Assembly: GCF_001638985.1 (NCBI RefSeq) | Contig: NW_017265137.1 | Coordinates: 1,639,054-1,703,053 of the forward strand | Source of the DNA: Phycomyces blakesleeanus NRRL 1555(-) | Lineage: Eukaryota; Mucoromycota; Mucoromycetes; Mucorales; Phycomycetaceae | Direction of reading: 5' to 3' | DNA: 64,000 nt | Part shown: one piece after another, positions 26,955 to 37,584 of the stretch | How positions within the stretch are numbered: position 1 is the stretch's first letter | Layout: every line of letters begins with the position of its first letter | Notes under the pieces: generated by a model | What the model was told of the DNA's origin: nothing | What the model saw: the letters and a program-made list of their open reading frames with translations, nothing else | Databases searched by the model: none | Program-made: the position numbers and the translations under genes

Positions 26955-27772
26955 TTTCTTTAATAAGAAAGAGCAAAAAGAACAAATGAATCATTGAAGA
27001 AAGGAAAATTGAGGGAATGTAAGGTAGAGAATTGTACCAGATTAGATTGATAGATAAGTAAATTTGATCAATTGATCAATTGATTGATTGATTTATGGAT
27101 GATCTTCACGTTCAGGCCAAATTCACACGGATTTATAATAATAATCCTTACAAAATAAATATATGTGTGTATCTTCAAGTTTTTATCTATCAATCAATAT
27201 AAAGCAAAGCAAAACAAAATTTACGCTTTTTTCTTCGTTTTTTATTTTTATTTTTATTTTACACACAAAAGAAGATTTGGATTTTTTGCGTGTGTGAAAA
27301 GGACCAAATAAAATACACATACACAAATGAATGTTTTTGACCAGTTTTGGATGAGATTTCTATTTTACTTTCTTCAGTAGATATTATTTATAATACGTAT
27401 AAATGTATACATACATGAAGAAGGCAGGACAGGGGCTTGGGCTTGGGATGGGGGGTAGGATAGTAGAATAGAGTATAGAATATATAAATAGTGTTATGTG
27501 GGTGGCATAAGAAAATTTCAGGTAGAACAAAGTAGAATATAACAATATAGTGTGTAGTGTGAGGTTTATTAAGCTCAAATAAAGGTTGGAAAATGTACAA
27601 ATGCAAAAGAAAGGATAAGAAGAAAGTAATATAAGGGGAGAGAATGCGTGTGTATTGGGTGCGTGTTTTGCCTAATATTCTTAATTTATTTATTTATTTT
27701 TTGGGGTGGAGGGTGAGGGTAGGGAAAAATGGAAAAAAAGGAAATAAAAAGAAAAGAAAAAAAAGAGGATCA
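26586..27772. other. Intergenic between convergent genes, no gene seen
   Basis: This 1.2 kb holds the 3' ends of the carrier gene (+) and the coiled-coil protein gene (-). It contains (TA)n, CTTC-rich and TTTA-rich stretches and no recognisable coding sequence. Confidence 0.6.
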
Positions 27773-28714
27773 TTACATGGACCTGGACAAGCGCTCTTCC
27801 AGCTCAGCCACCCGTGCCTGCCATTTCTCCTCTGCACGTCGATCAGCTTCTTCTTGAACACGGTCCACCATACGATCAAAACCGTGGCGATACTTGAGTT
27901 TCAGAGCCTCAAATGTGCGTTCCTGTTGTGTCAGCATGATCTGCTTCTGGACCTCAAATTCGTCCTGTAAGACCTGTTGGCGATAACGTGCCATGACTGC
28001 CGGGTGTCGATCCAACAGGTCTTCAGGACTCACTGGTTCTTCCAGGGACCGCTCTAAGCGTCGGATACGCACTGCCTGAGCATCGAGTCTATCTCGTATC
28101 AGGTCAGCCACATCCTGCTCTCTGCAATTGGGAGGAAGTATGTCACAGAATAGATCTTTTAGGTAATTCGGAGACGCAAAGGGTGAAGAGTTGATATTAT
28201 TGGCATTATTATGATTATTATTTTTAGTGTTAGTGTTATTGCCGTTGCTGTTGCCGTTGGTATTAATATTGGTATTGATATTGGTATTTGTATTTGTATT
28301 TGTATTGATAATTTTGATATTCCTATTGTCATTCTTATTGATGTGGTTGTGGTCGTGGTCGTTCTGGTGGTGAGGATTGGACCAAATCGAATACGCGTTA
28401 GGAGGCGGTTCTTCCCACTGAGTGGCTAGCTGTAAATGGGGCCGTTGCTGTTTAAACTGGAGCGCAGATAAAGGTATCGCATGAACACTTCCTGTAGTCC
28501 CACTCCTCGGCCTCACCCAGGTTGAACATGGTGTCTCACTCTTTGAGGGTCTAGAAGGAATATGTTCTTGTTGTAAACAGGGATTTGCCGATCGAGTGCG
28601 TACCATTGGAGTATCAATGACCGATGGGGGTGAGCTGGAATTTGCGCTTGATGGTGAGATGCTGTATTGAAATGTGTCGCTCAGGGGAGAATGAGATTGG
28701 GATCGACCGTCCAT
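27773..28714 (-). CDS. Unknown protein with Asn-rich tract and C-terminal coiled coil
   Basis: An uninterrupted frame of 313 codons runs from the ATG at 28714 (MDGRSQ...). I do not recognise it. The N-terminal half is Ser/Pro-rich, followed by an Asn/Thr tract encoded by a degenerate AAT repeat (about 28190-28330). The C-terminal ~130 residues are charged and heptad-like, rich in Arg, Glu and Gln, ending ELEERLSRSM. This is very likely a coiled coil. The frame stays open upstream to 28831 through AT-rich sequence that would encode a hydrophobic segment. A good acceptor (GATGTCAG just before GGCACG, near 28751) suggests this upstream part is intron and that a 5' exon lies further up, so the true start is uncertain. 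Confidence 0.7.
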   Translation of the reverse strand: MDGRSQSHSPLSDTFQYSISPSSANSSSPPSVIDTPMVRTRSANPCLQQEHIPSRPSKSETPCSTWVRPRSGTTGSVHAIPLSALQFKQQRPHLQLATQWEEPPPNAYSIWSNPHHQNDHDHNHINKNDNRNIKIINTNTNTNTNINTNINTNGNSNGNNTNTKNNNHNNANNINSSPFASPNYLKDLFCDILPPNCREQDVADLIRDRLDAQAVRIRRLERSLEEPVSPEDLLDRHPAVMARYRQQVLQDEFEVQKQIMLTQQERTFEALKLKYRHGFDRMVDRVQEEADRRAEEKWQARVAELEERLSRSM

Positions 28715-28831
28715 ACAATGAACACGATGGGCTTCTATTCGTGCCCTGACATCAGAAAGCATGAGGAGAGTGGCAAATAATAAATAAAAGAAGATAAATA
28801 AGTACAATATATATCTTTTAAAAAACAGCAA

Positions 28832-28907
28832 GAAGATAAAATGGAATATTAAATATATATATATAAAGGAAAAGGGAAAAAAAAGGTGATTTTTTGCTTA
28901 CACAAGA

Positions 28908-28949
<42 letters not shown>

Positions 28950-29424
28950 TTGTATGCGTGTGTTTACCTTTCTCTCTCTGTTTCTTTCTTTCTGCGTGTG
29001 TGCGTGGATGGGTGGGTGTGTAAAATGTAAATGATACAGCTTGTACTGTAATGTACAAGATAGTGAATATTTATACTTTTATATATAAATATGGAGATTT
29101 TTAGCAGCAGTAGCAGCAGCAACAGCAGTAATAGTAATAGTATCAGTATTAATATTAGTGGTAGCGATAATTATAATGATAGTAATAGTGATAGTACTAT
29201 AGTTATTGGTATTGGTATTGGTATTGGAATAATAATGGTAATGATAAATGTAGTGATGATGATAGAGTGGTAACTATAGTGATGTTAATGGTTTTATTGA
29301 TATTAATAGTGGTGGTGGTGGTGATGTTCGCATCTTTATTTATGTAGCACTATCGACACGTGCTTGGTATATATATACTTTTTTTTCATATATATATATA
29401 TATTATTTTATATTTTATATTTTC
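28832..29424. other. Intergenic with trinucleotide-like repeats
   Basis: It contains (TA)n(TG)n at 28910-28950 and a degenerate AGC/AGT/AAT-type tract at about 29104-29335. A possible 5' exon of the coiled-coil gene ends at a donor (AAAG|GTAAAC) near 28967 on the minus strand. No other gene is seen. Confidence 0.5.
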
Positions 29425-30565
29425 TCATTTATCTTTTGGGTTTAAATGACAGGCTTTGGTTGACCAGGCAATGATTTCTCGAAAGGTCAGAGAGATGCGT
29501 TTGTCGCGAGGAACAGGATCACCTTCTGCAGTATAATCGACAAGCTCTTTAGAAATCCCATGTTTGTAGTCATAGCGGGCCGATTGTTGTAATACAACCA
29601 TCGATCGACGGGCTAACGAACGGTGGTAATGATAATAAGGAGTAACATATATGAAACCAATAATGAAAAAACAAAGATATTCATATAAGGTGTCAGTGAG
29701 ATATACAAAGGTAACATACTACTGTTCAGCTGTTGCTATTGCTATCAATGCTGTCACTCACGTAATAATATATTGTGAGAATCTTGTTTGCTTTCAAACT
29801 TCATTACACAGGGAGACAAAAGGGAGAGCGACAGAATAGAAGGACCAAATAGTGCAGGGGCATCTATCAGCAAGACACAAATAATAAAGATAATAAAGAT
29901 AATACTAGAAAGGGTCAATTACATGCTCTTTAACTAATGAATATGTATATATGTTATTATTATTATTATTTGTGTGTATTTGTGCATGCATATGGGTATA
30001 TAAAAGAAATAGAAAAAACTTGCCAACATGCGGCATGATGCCCTGTCCTGCATTATATTCATTGACCAGCAGATGGTTTGGTGCAACAGGCATGAGGCCA
30101 AACTCCATGATACGTGTAACCAACCGGCTCACAAATGGCGGTAAGGGTCCATATTCTTCAAGAACCTCTCTATTTTATGATATATTATAATGATAATTAT
30201 ACATTTAATACATTTTGCTTGTTAATTTACCTATATCGATAACTAAACAAGTGTCCATATTGCTGTGTTCTTCTCTTCAACTCTGGGTTAGGTCTATTAT
30301 AGAAAAAAAAAGGTTGTAGGTTGTATTTTATATATATAAAAAGGTCAACCCTAGATCAATATTATATCCTTTTGCTTTTCTTCTTCCCACCCCTCTTTAA
30401 CTCTCATATATCCCAGGCATTCATATAGAACTCTATTTACCCAATCCCTAGACCTGACCACTCTTCTCTGTTGACTGCTTCAACAAGATACTCTTCCTCT
30501 TCAGGGCTAACAAAATCATACAAAACAGATAAGCCAGGAATAGGAAAGTCTGTATTCAAATTCAT
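29425..30565 (-). CDS. AlkB-like Fe(II)/2-oxoglutarate dioxygenase, stand-alone ALKBH8/6-type domain
   Basis: Five short exons hide this gene: 30565-30441, 30293-30231, 30169-30024, 29863-29762 and 29612-29425. They join in frame to 207 residues. AlkB enzymes hydroxylate alkyl groups on nucleic acids or act on tRNA wobble bases. Visible hallmarks are the RRTQQYG motif, NHLLVNEYNAGQGIMPHVD with the iron ligands His110 and Asp112, and LPRRSMVVLQQSARYDYKHGI with the third ligand His163. RISLTFR supplies the 2-oxoglutarate-binding arginines (184, 190). The RRxQxYG and GI(M/P)PHVD pattern recalls ALKBH8, but there is no RRM or methyltransferase domain. Its size is closer to ALKBH6. Intron 3 has a GC donor. 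The gene is head-to-head with VPS11, 509 bp apart. Confidence 0.88.
29864..30023 (-). other. GC-AG intron in the AlkB-like gene
   Basis: The donor is GTTG|GCAAGT and the acceptor CTGATAG. It splits the aspartate codon of the HxD iron-binding motif. A GT donor one codon earlier (CAT|GTTGGC) breaks the frame. Confidence 0.75.
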
Positions 30566-31074
30566 TATCTTTTTTTTCGTCTTTTCTTTCTTTTGTTTTG
30601 AAATTTATAGTAAATAAATAAATATTTAAAAAAATAAAAAAAGAAATTCCAAACAAACAAAAAATATTTAATAATTATTCACAAAGTCAAAACTGAAACA
30701 AAAAAATAAAAATAAAATAGAGAAAATCTGGGTACTAAAAAGAAAGACACCACAAGTACAACCGTGTGACATCACTCACAGTCTTGCGAAACATGAACAC
30801 AAAGCTGCCAATTTTTTTTTATTCTTCTTTTTTCTTGTAAAAAAATAAGAAAACGCATAAATAATAAAAAGGGCATAATAAAAAAAATGCAGCACTAAAT
30901 GTCGCAAATTTACATACGACAAATATCGCAATTATATAATCGGCGATACATTTGTATTATCGCGGAGCTTTGAATTCAAATAAAAATAAATGTTCGCCAT
31001 ATTTCTTTTTTGGACCTATTAAAAAAAGAAAAGAAAAGAAAGGATTCAATCGTTTTACAAGTATCATCATCGTC
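30566..31074. promoter_or_regulatory. Shared divergent promoter region (AlkB-like / VPS11)
   Basis: This 509-bp AT-rich gap lies between two divergent starts and contains A- and T-runs. No specific factor site is recognised. Confidence 0.5.
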
Positions 31075-34000
31075 ATGTCACTTGCTCAGTGGAGACAATT
31101 CAACTTTTTCGACAAGCAACAAATCACAGATGCTGTAGACAAAACAAAGTCTCCTCAACTATTTCAAGTAAAGAGAAGGACCAAAAAAAAAAGAAGAACC
31201 GTTATACAATTCAATTGCTTAATTGTGATTCTTTTTTTTAAAAAAAAAAACAAGAAACAAAAAGGCATAATAATTGTATTAAAAATTTACACTGTTCTTC
31301 CTTCTACTTCTTCTTCTTCTTTATATTACTCAGTCTCCAGATATCACAGTATTTGCTGCTGGTAGAGGCCATGTCGCCTATGCAGATATCCTTTTATATA
31401 TATATACATATGTTATGGTCGCTTGTCTTTTGTTCTTTAACATACATGAAAAAATAACTAAAAAAGAACAGACCTTTATTACATCCTTGACCTAAACTTA
31501 CATTCCTCAGGCTCAGTCTTCATTACCGATCGTCATTTCAAAGCACAATCTTTTATGGCCTATGAAGGAGGTCGTGTTACTCACATTAAGCAACTCAAGC
31601 AAAAGAATGTTTTGGTTACTATAGGCGTAAGTATTTTTTTTTGCTTTGTTTTGAAAAATGTATTTAATTTATATATACATATATATATATTAGGATGAAG
31701 ATATGGTCACGAATACTCCTGTAATCAAGTTTTGGGACCTTGATATTCTGGATAGATCCAAGGCAGAAGTTGTCACACCGACGTGTCTTCGGTCAATTAA
31801 GATTCAACATGGAGGAAAACCCTACCCGGTAAATACAAATACAAATACAAATACATATATATATATCTGTGTGTGTGAGAGAGAGAGAGAGGATCAAGAT
31901 TCAGAAAACAAAAAATAATAATAATTTAGGGGATATAATGAATACTTGATGTCTAATATTTAATAATAATATATATAAAAGGTATCGACATTTGCTGTAT
32001 TAGAAAACATGTCTCAAGTAGCAGTGGGTCTTGCAAATGGTGTTGTTATCCTGATCCGAGGTGATCTTTCCAAGGATCGGACCACAAAGCAGAAAGTAAT
32101 TTATGAAGGCCAAGAACCCATCACAGGTTATTTATATTTAATATTTAATATTTATTATCTATTTTATTGTGTGGATTATTAATGGCTTTTATTTATTTAT
32201 GTACTGCATGGATTTAAAATTCAATCACATCACATCATACAAACAAAAAAGGTCTTGGGTTTCGTGAACAGACAAAATCAACCTTACTGTTTATCGTAAC
32301 TACCAACAGCATAATGTCCTACAATACTACAGCCAAAGTGCCTACAGTTGTAAGTATCAATAGAAAGGCGCACAAACAAGTATATTATGAATATTACTAA
32401 AAAGAAAAGAAAAAATCAATAATGATGATACATAGACAACATTGGATGAGCAAGGCTGTGGATTAGGATGTGCTGTTATGAGTGATGCTCAAGAAATGGT
32501 TGTTGGTCGTGATGAGGCAAGTAACACATTAAATAAAGGAATACACAATTATATATGTATATCAAGCTTACCAGTATTCCTTACATCATATTATCTTTTC
32601 CAATGTCTCTCTCTGTGTGTGTTTTTTGTGATTATTATTACTTTATTAAATAATAATAATAATAATAACAGGCAATTTACCTCTACGACCCAACAGGAAG
32701 AGGCCCTTGCTTTGCTTACGACACTCCAAAATCATCACTCAATTGGTTCAAATCAAACTACCTTGTCATTGTCTCTCCCCCCGTAACAACCTCTACTCAT
32801 CTCTCCAGCGCCACCCGGGCATCATTTAACTTCAAAGCAAATTCGGGAGGAACGACCGAACTCACTAAGGTCACCATCTTTGACACAGCAAACAAGTTTG
32901 TAGCATATGTGGGAACCTTTATTGGTGGTGTCAGAGGCGTATTTTGTGAATGGAATGCGGTCTGGATTGTCGGAATGGATGGCAAGATTTATCAGCTCGA
33001 TGAAAAAGACACACCAACAAAGCTGGAAATATTGTTCAAATTGAATCTTTATGTCCTGGCCATCAACCTGGCCCACATGCAAAAATATGATGATGCAAGT
33101 GTCTCTGAAATCTTTAAGAAGTATGGTGATCATCTTTACGCCAAAGGTGATTACGACGGGGCAATGGAACAGTACACCCGCACAATCGGTCAGTTGGAAC
33201 CATCCTATGTTATCCGCAAGGTAAATTGAATATATATATATACATACATGTAAAGGGAATACAAAAGAAAGGAAGAAATTACAGTAAACTCAAAGTATAT
33301 TTTGGACATATCTAGTTTTTGGATGCACAGAGAATATACAACTTGACAAGTTACTTGCAAGAACTTCATTCGCAAGGTCTTGCCAATGCAGACCACACCA
33401 CTCTCTTGTTGAATTGTTACACCAAACTCAAGGATGTTTCACGTCTGGATCAATTTATCAAGACCGATGCTGAACTCAACTTTGATCTCGAAACTGCCAT
33501 TCATGTGTGCCGTCAAGCTGGATATTACGAGCATGCTGTGTATCTGGCAGAGAAGTTCCAAGAGCACGATATGTAAGTCTTTCTTTTCCTTTAAAAAATA
33601 GAGCGTTGATCAATAGAATTCATAGTTAGGGCTGACAAAGAAGAATTATATTCAAACAGGTATCTTGATATTGTCATTGAAGACATGCATAATTATGAAG
33701 ACGCTCTCCACTACATCCGTAAACTCGGTCCTTATGAGGTAATAATAGAAACGATATTAAAGTATATCTTCAACTTCATGATGATTAAATACCACTTTCC
33801 TTTTTTTTCTTAGGCAGACAAGAACCTTCAAAAATACAGCAAAACATTATTGGGCCATCTCCCTGAACTTACTACCCAACTTCTCACCGATCTCTGCACC
33901 GGTGCCCTGCCATTACCACCACCTGCCACTCTTGTCCACCCAAGCAACCAACTTGAATCACCTACACCATCTATCAACAACACCAATGCACTCTCCAATC

Positions 34001-35428
34001 TGCCTTTCTCCACATTATCTTCACCAACCATTTCTGACCCTCACCAAAATGCATTTTTGGCTCCACCTGGCGTACATCACAAGAGAACCAAGAGCGGTTC
34101 ATTGTGCTACATCCTGCCTTCACCTTGCACATTTATGCCAGCGTTTGTGGACCGCCCAGATTGCCTGGTTATGTTTTTAGAGCGTGTGTTTGAGACCCGC
34201 TGGGGTCGCCTTCCGGATCGCAACCAGACTCGTGATGAAAAGCTAACTTTATCGGTCCAAGAACAAGAGGAACGCAAATCAATCTGGCACACTTTGTTGG
34301 AACTGTATCTGATGGATAACAAAGTTTTACAGCCTTTAGGGGATAATAAGCCTATCTCGAGTCGCGAGGAAAAAAAACGTGCCAAAGAGTTCAAAACAAA
34401 GGCACTTGGATTACTTAAAGATGAGACGGTGCAATACGACACCAACCAAGCGCTTGTGCTATGTCAACTCAAACAGTTTGATGAAGGCATTGTCTATCTC
34501 TACGAAAAGACGGGAATGTACACCGACATTCTCAACTTTTGGATGGAGCGTGAAGAAACTGACCGGGTTATTGAGGGTGTTCGCAAATACGGCCCTAAGG
34601 ATCCTTCGTTGTACCCAATGGTCCTCACGTACTTTTCGTCCACGCCCGAGGTGCTTTCGAAATCGACACCCGAGCTGTTATCTGTCCTGAACCACATTGA
34701 CACTCAGGACCTCTTGCCACCCATTCAGGTTGTCCAGGCACTCTCTCGTAGTAACGTGGCCACAATTGGGTTGCTCAAGGGATACATTGGAAAGAAGATT
34801 GAACAAGAAAGTAGAGAACTAAAACAGAATGATGAATTGATTGCAAGTTATCGTCAAGAGACCGAGAAGCGTCGCCAAGAAATCGAGGAACTTCAGACGA
34901 GGTAAGAAGACACTTGTTTCTTTTATCTTTTATCTTTTTTTTTCTGATGTTTCAAATGTGATTATCTAGTGCACGTATCTTCCAAGTACAAAAGTGTACT
35001 AGCTGTGACGGTATGCTAGATCTTCCAGCTGTTCATTTTCTTTGCCGACACTCTTATCATCAACGGTAAGAACAATCTTCTCCACCCTTTTTTTGTCTTT
35101 AGTATTATAAATTCTTAAAGAAGAAACTGAAAATTGTGCGTATGTGTCTATATGTGAGTAGTTGTCTGGGTGATAATGATCGCGAATGTCCTCAGTGTGC
35201 TATTCAACATCGTATGATCTCCGAGATTAGACGTACTCAGGAAGCTAATGCGGATCGTCATGATCTCTTCTTTGATCAGGTAAGGATCTATTCTTTCAAT
35301 AATCTTATACTATTCATAAACTAATGAGTTATTTCTGTGTTTAGCTTGACGGCGAAGAAGATGGATTTTCTCTTGTGGCAGACTATTTTTCAAAGAATAC
35401 CATGGCATTTGCTAAACTTATCGACTAG
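31075..35428 (+). CDS. VPS11: VPS11/PEP5, core subunit of HOPS and CORVET tethering complexes
   Basis: VPS11 is a shared core subunit of the HOPS and CORVET tethers at vacuole and endosome membranes. Fourteen exons join in frame to 999 residues: 31075-31167, 31334-31385, 31502-31626, 31694-31828, 31982-32126, 32252-32349, 32436-32516, 32672-33220, 33316-33572, 33660-33738, 33814-34901, 34970-35065, 35162-35279 and 35345-35428. The start MSLAQWRQFNFFD is family-typical. An N-terminal beta-propeller-like half is followed by clathrin-type helical repeats (for example CYTKLKDVSRLDQFI and the CRQAGYYEHAVYLAEKF segment). The C-terminal RING-like module has ligands C910, C913, C926, H928, H931, C934, C942 and C945. 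Intron 2 is an AT-AC U12-type intron and intron 7 has a GC donor. A Pro/Ser/Thr-rich insertion lies near 33905-34060. Confidence 0.95.
31386..31501 (+). other. U12-type AT-AC intron in VPS11
   Basis: The intron starts ATATCCTTTT, matching the minor-spliceosome donor consensus, and ends in AC. The branch motif TCCTTGACC has its A at 31490, 11 nt before the end, as expected for U12 introns. Splicing here restores GRGHVAYADSSGSVFITD, which matches VPS11. The nearest AG acceptor (TTCCTCAG) and any GT donor do not keep this frame. Confidence 0.9.
32517..32671 (+). other. GC-AG intron in VPS11
   Basis: The donor is GATGAG|GCAAGT and the acceptor AATAACAG. Joining gives GRDEAIYLYDPTGRG in frame. 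No alternative GT donor fits. Confidence 0.85.
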
Positions 35429-36078
35429 TATATATATATATATTAATCATATCAAAAAAGAAGAAGAAGATAATACCCTAAACACGCACAATATATAAAT
35501 ATATATAAAATAAAATAAAATAAAATAAAAAATAAAATTAATTTATTTATGTATTAATTAATTAATTAATTAATTAATTAATGTGATTCTTCGCAGTAAA
35601 GAGAATAAAGCAGTAAAGGGAACAAGTTCTCTCTACCTCCAAAAGTCTAATTTTATTTCTTCTTTAAGTTACTGCATGTAATTTATATGGCCCTATTTTA
35701 TATATATATGTATTTATATAAAATATGGCTGAATTAAGCCACACTTTCAAGTAAGAGTCTTTATCAGCACAAGTACCAGCAACGACAAAAAGCATTAATA
35801 ATAATAATAATAATATAGTACGATTGTAATAAAAACAGTGCACTAAGCTGGAGTTTCGTTCAACCCATTCATTTTTATTTATTTATTTTATTTTACTTGC
35901 TTGAAGATGAGATTTGTGGAGTTGACCTATATATTGATGACGTCGATATTGGCCCATGTTTGGGAAATTTTTTGTTCAGTGCCCTGAGCTCCAGGTCAAC
36001 TTTTTTTTTTCCTTCCAACAAACCCTCTCCGCCGCCTCCTCCTAACCCCCCCTTTTCTCCCACCCCTTGTCCTTTATT
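35429..36078. other. Intergenic, no gene seen
   Basis: It holds the VPS11 3' end with (TA)n, (AAAT)n and (ATTA)n runs and the promoter of the subunit-e gene, which has a C-rich stretch (36023-36062) just upstream of the start. Confidence 0.6.
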
Positions 36079-36681
36079 ATGCTCAATCGCTCCGTTGTCA
36101 ATGTAGGTTTTGAATGCAGAGAATATTTCTGCCTAAACCTCTTCCTTGCTCGACTTTTTCCGTCAATAAAATACTCAAACAACCTCATGCCATTCTTCTT
36201 CTTTTAACAGGTGGGTCGTTGGTCAGCCCTCGCGTTTGGCCTCGTCTATGGCTACACCCATAACGCATCGCTGAAGTCCCAGCAAGTGCAGCTTGACAAG
36301 GAGGCTGATTACCACCGTAAGGAGCTCCTTATCGAGCAGGCAAGAGCTGCCTACGCCAAGAAGCAGTTGGCACTTACTACTCCCGTCAAGGCTGTCGAGA
36401 ACGGTATGTTATTTTTCCTATTGTTATTTTAGAGATGCAATTTATTATAATTGTATACACCAATATTTTTCTTTATATTTCTTTGTGTTTGTGCGTGTAT
36501 CCGAGTGAAATGAAGAAAACACCAAAGGAAAATGGAATACAACTTTATATATCTTTATATATGTACTGAATAAAATATATTTATATATAAATATACTTCT
36601 TTTTCTATAGTTGATATTGATAGCCCCGACTTTGACTTTGAGAAGTTCGTTGCTGATTTCGAGGCCAAGGAGAAGAACTAG
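36079..36681 (+). CDS. Mitochondrial F1Fo ATP synthase subunit e
   Basis: This small inner-membrane subunit helps dimerise ATP synthase and shape cristae. Three exons join in frame, 36079-36102, 36211-36403 and 36611-36681, giving 95 residues, the normal size. Exon 1 encodes only MLNRSVVN. The N-terminal membrane segment follows, with the GxxxG dimerisation motif at residues 18-22 (GLVYG) inside VGRWSALAFGLVYG. The remainder is a charged helix (LDKEADYHRKELLIEQARAA) and an acidic tail ending FEAKEKN. All introns are GT-AG. Yeast names for this subunit are Tim11/Atp21. Confidence 0.9.
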
Positions 36682-37439
36682 ATTACCTTTTTTTTATATA
36701 TACATATACATTTTTCTTTGTTTTATGCTTTTATTGGATGGATCCTGCGTCCTCTCGACCGTAGAATCTATTACACGCAAAAAAACGTACACACTACACA
36801 AACACACTACACACACAAACACACAAACACACCAACAATACACCTATCAAAAAAAAAAGCGCCTCTATGAAAGTGGAAGAACAAAAAAAGAACAGAGAAA
36901 TTGCAAAAAAAATAATGAAATTTGGGTCGAGTTCCAGAAAATATGACAAGCGTATTTATGTTATATTATATATTTATGCATGATTTATCTATCTGTTAAT
37001 GTATTTATTTTCTTGTGCGTGCTGGTTTTATTTTATCTTCTCTCTTTGCTTTTCTTCTCTCGATTTCACTCTGGTTGGTTAGTCAACTTCTTTGCTGGTT
37101 TGGATAAGAAGTCTCAAGAAAAGCAGAAAAGAAAAAAGAAGAAGAAAAGACAAAATAATGAACAAACCTCTTGGCCTCAAGTTACTTTAGTAAGAGACGT
37201 ATGTAGATAGATGTAAAGGATAATTATGGACAAGGTTAATTATATGCTTTGCTGACGACATCAGTGTGGAGTGCATTGAACTACCAGTTGTGATTGTTGT
37301 ATATGATTCTTTTTGTGAATTGAGAGATATAAAAAGGCTCTTTTAGAACTTGTGTTGCCAGACTTCTTGCTTAAAGATTGTAACTACTATTTAACTGCAA
37401 CTGCCACTGCCACTACTACTACTACTACCACTGCTGACA

Positions 37440-37471
<32 letters not shown>

Positions 37472-37584
37472 TGTACAAAGTTTAATTAGTCTGTGATAAA
37501 TATACATATCAATTTGTACTTTGTAATTTGTACTTTTTAATTTTTATTCTTTCTGGCTTGCTTTTGTTTTATCGGCACAATAAT
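36682..37584. other. Intergenic, no gene seen
   Basis: About 0.9 kb with CA-rich, A-rich and ACT/ATT trinucleotide stretches (37405-37470). No gene is recognised. It contains the promoter of the Byr4-like gene. Confidence 0.6.

Noticed and set aside
35897..36106. 69-codon ORF upstream of ATP synthase subunit e
   Set aside because: Runs through T- and C-rich leader in a different frame. The real first exon is the short MLNRSVVN segment at 36079-36102.
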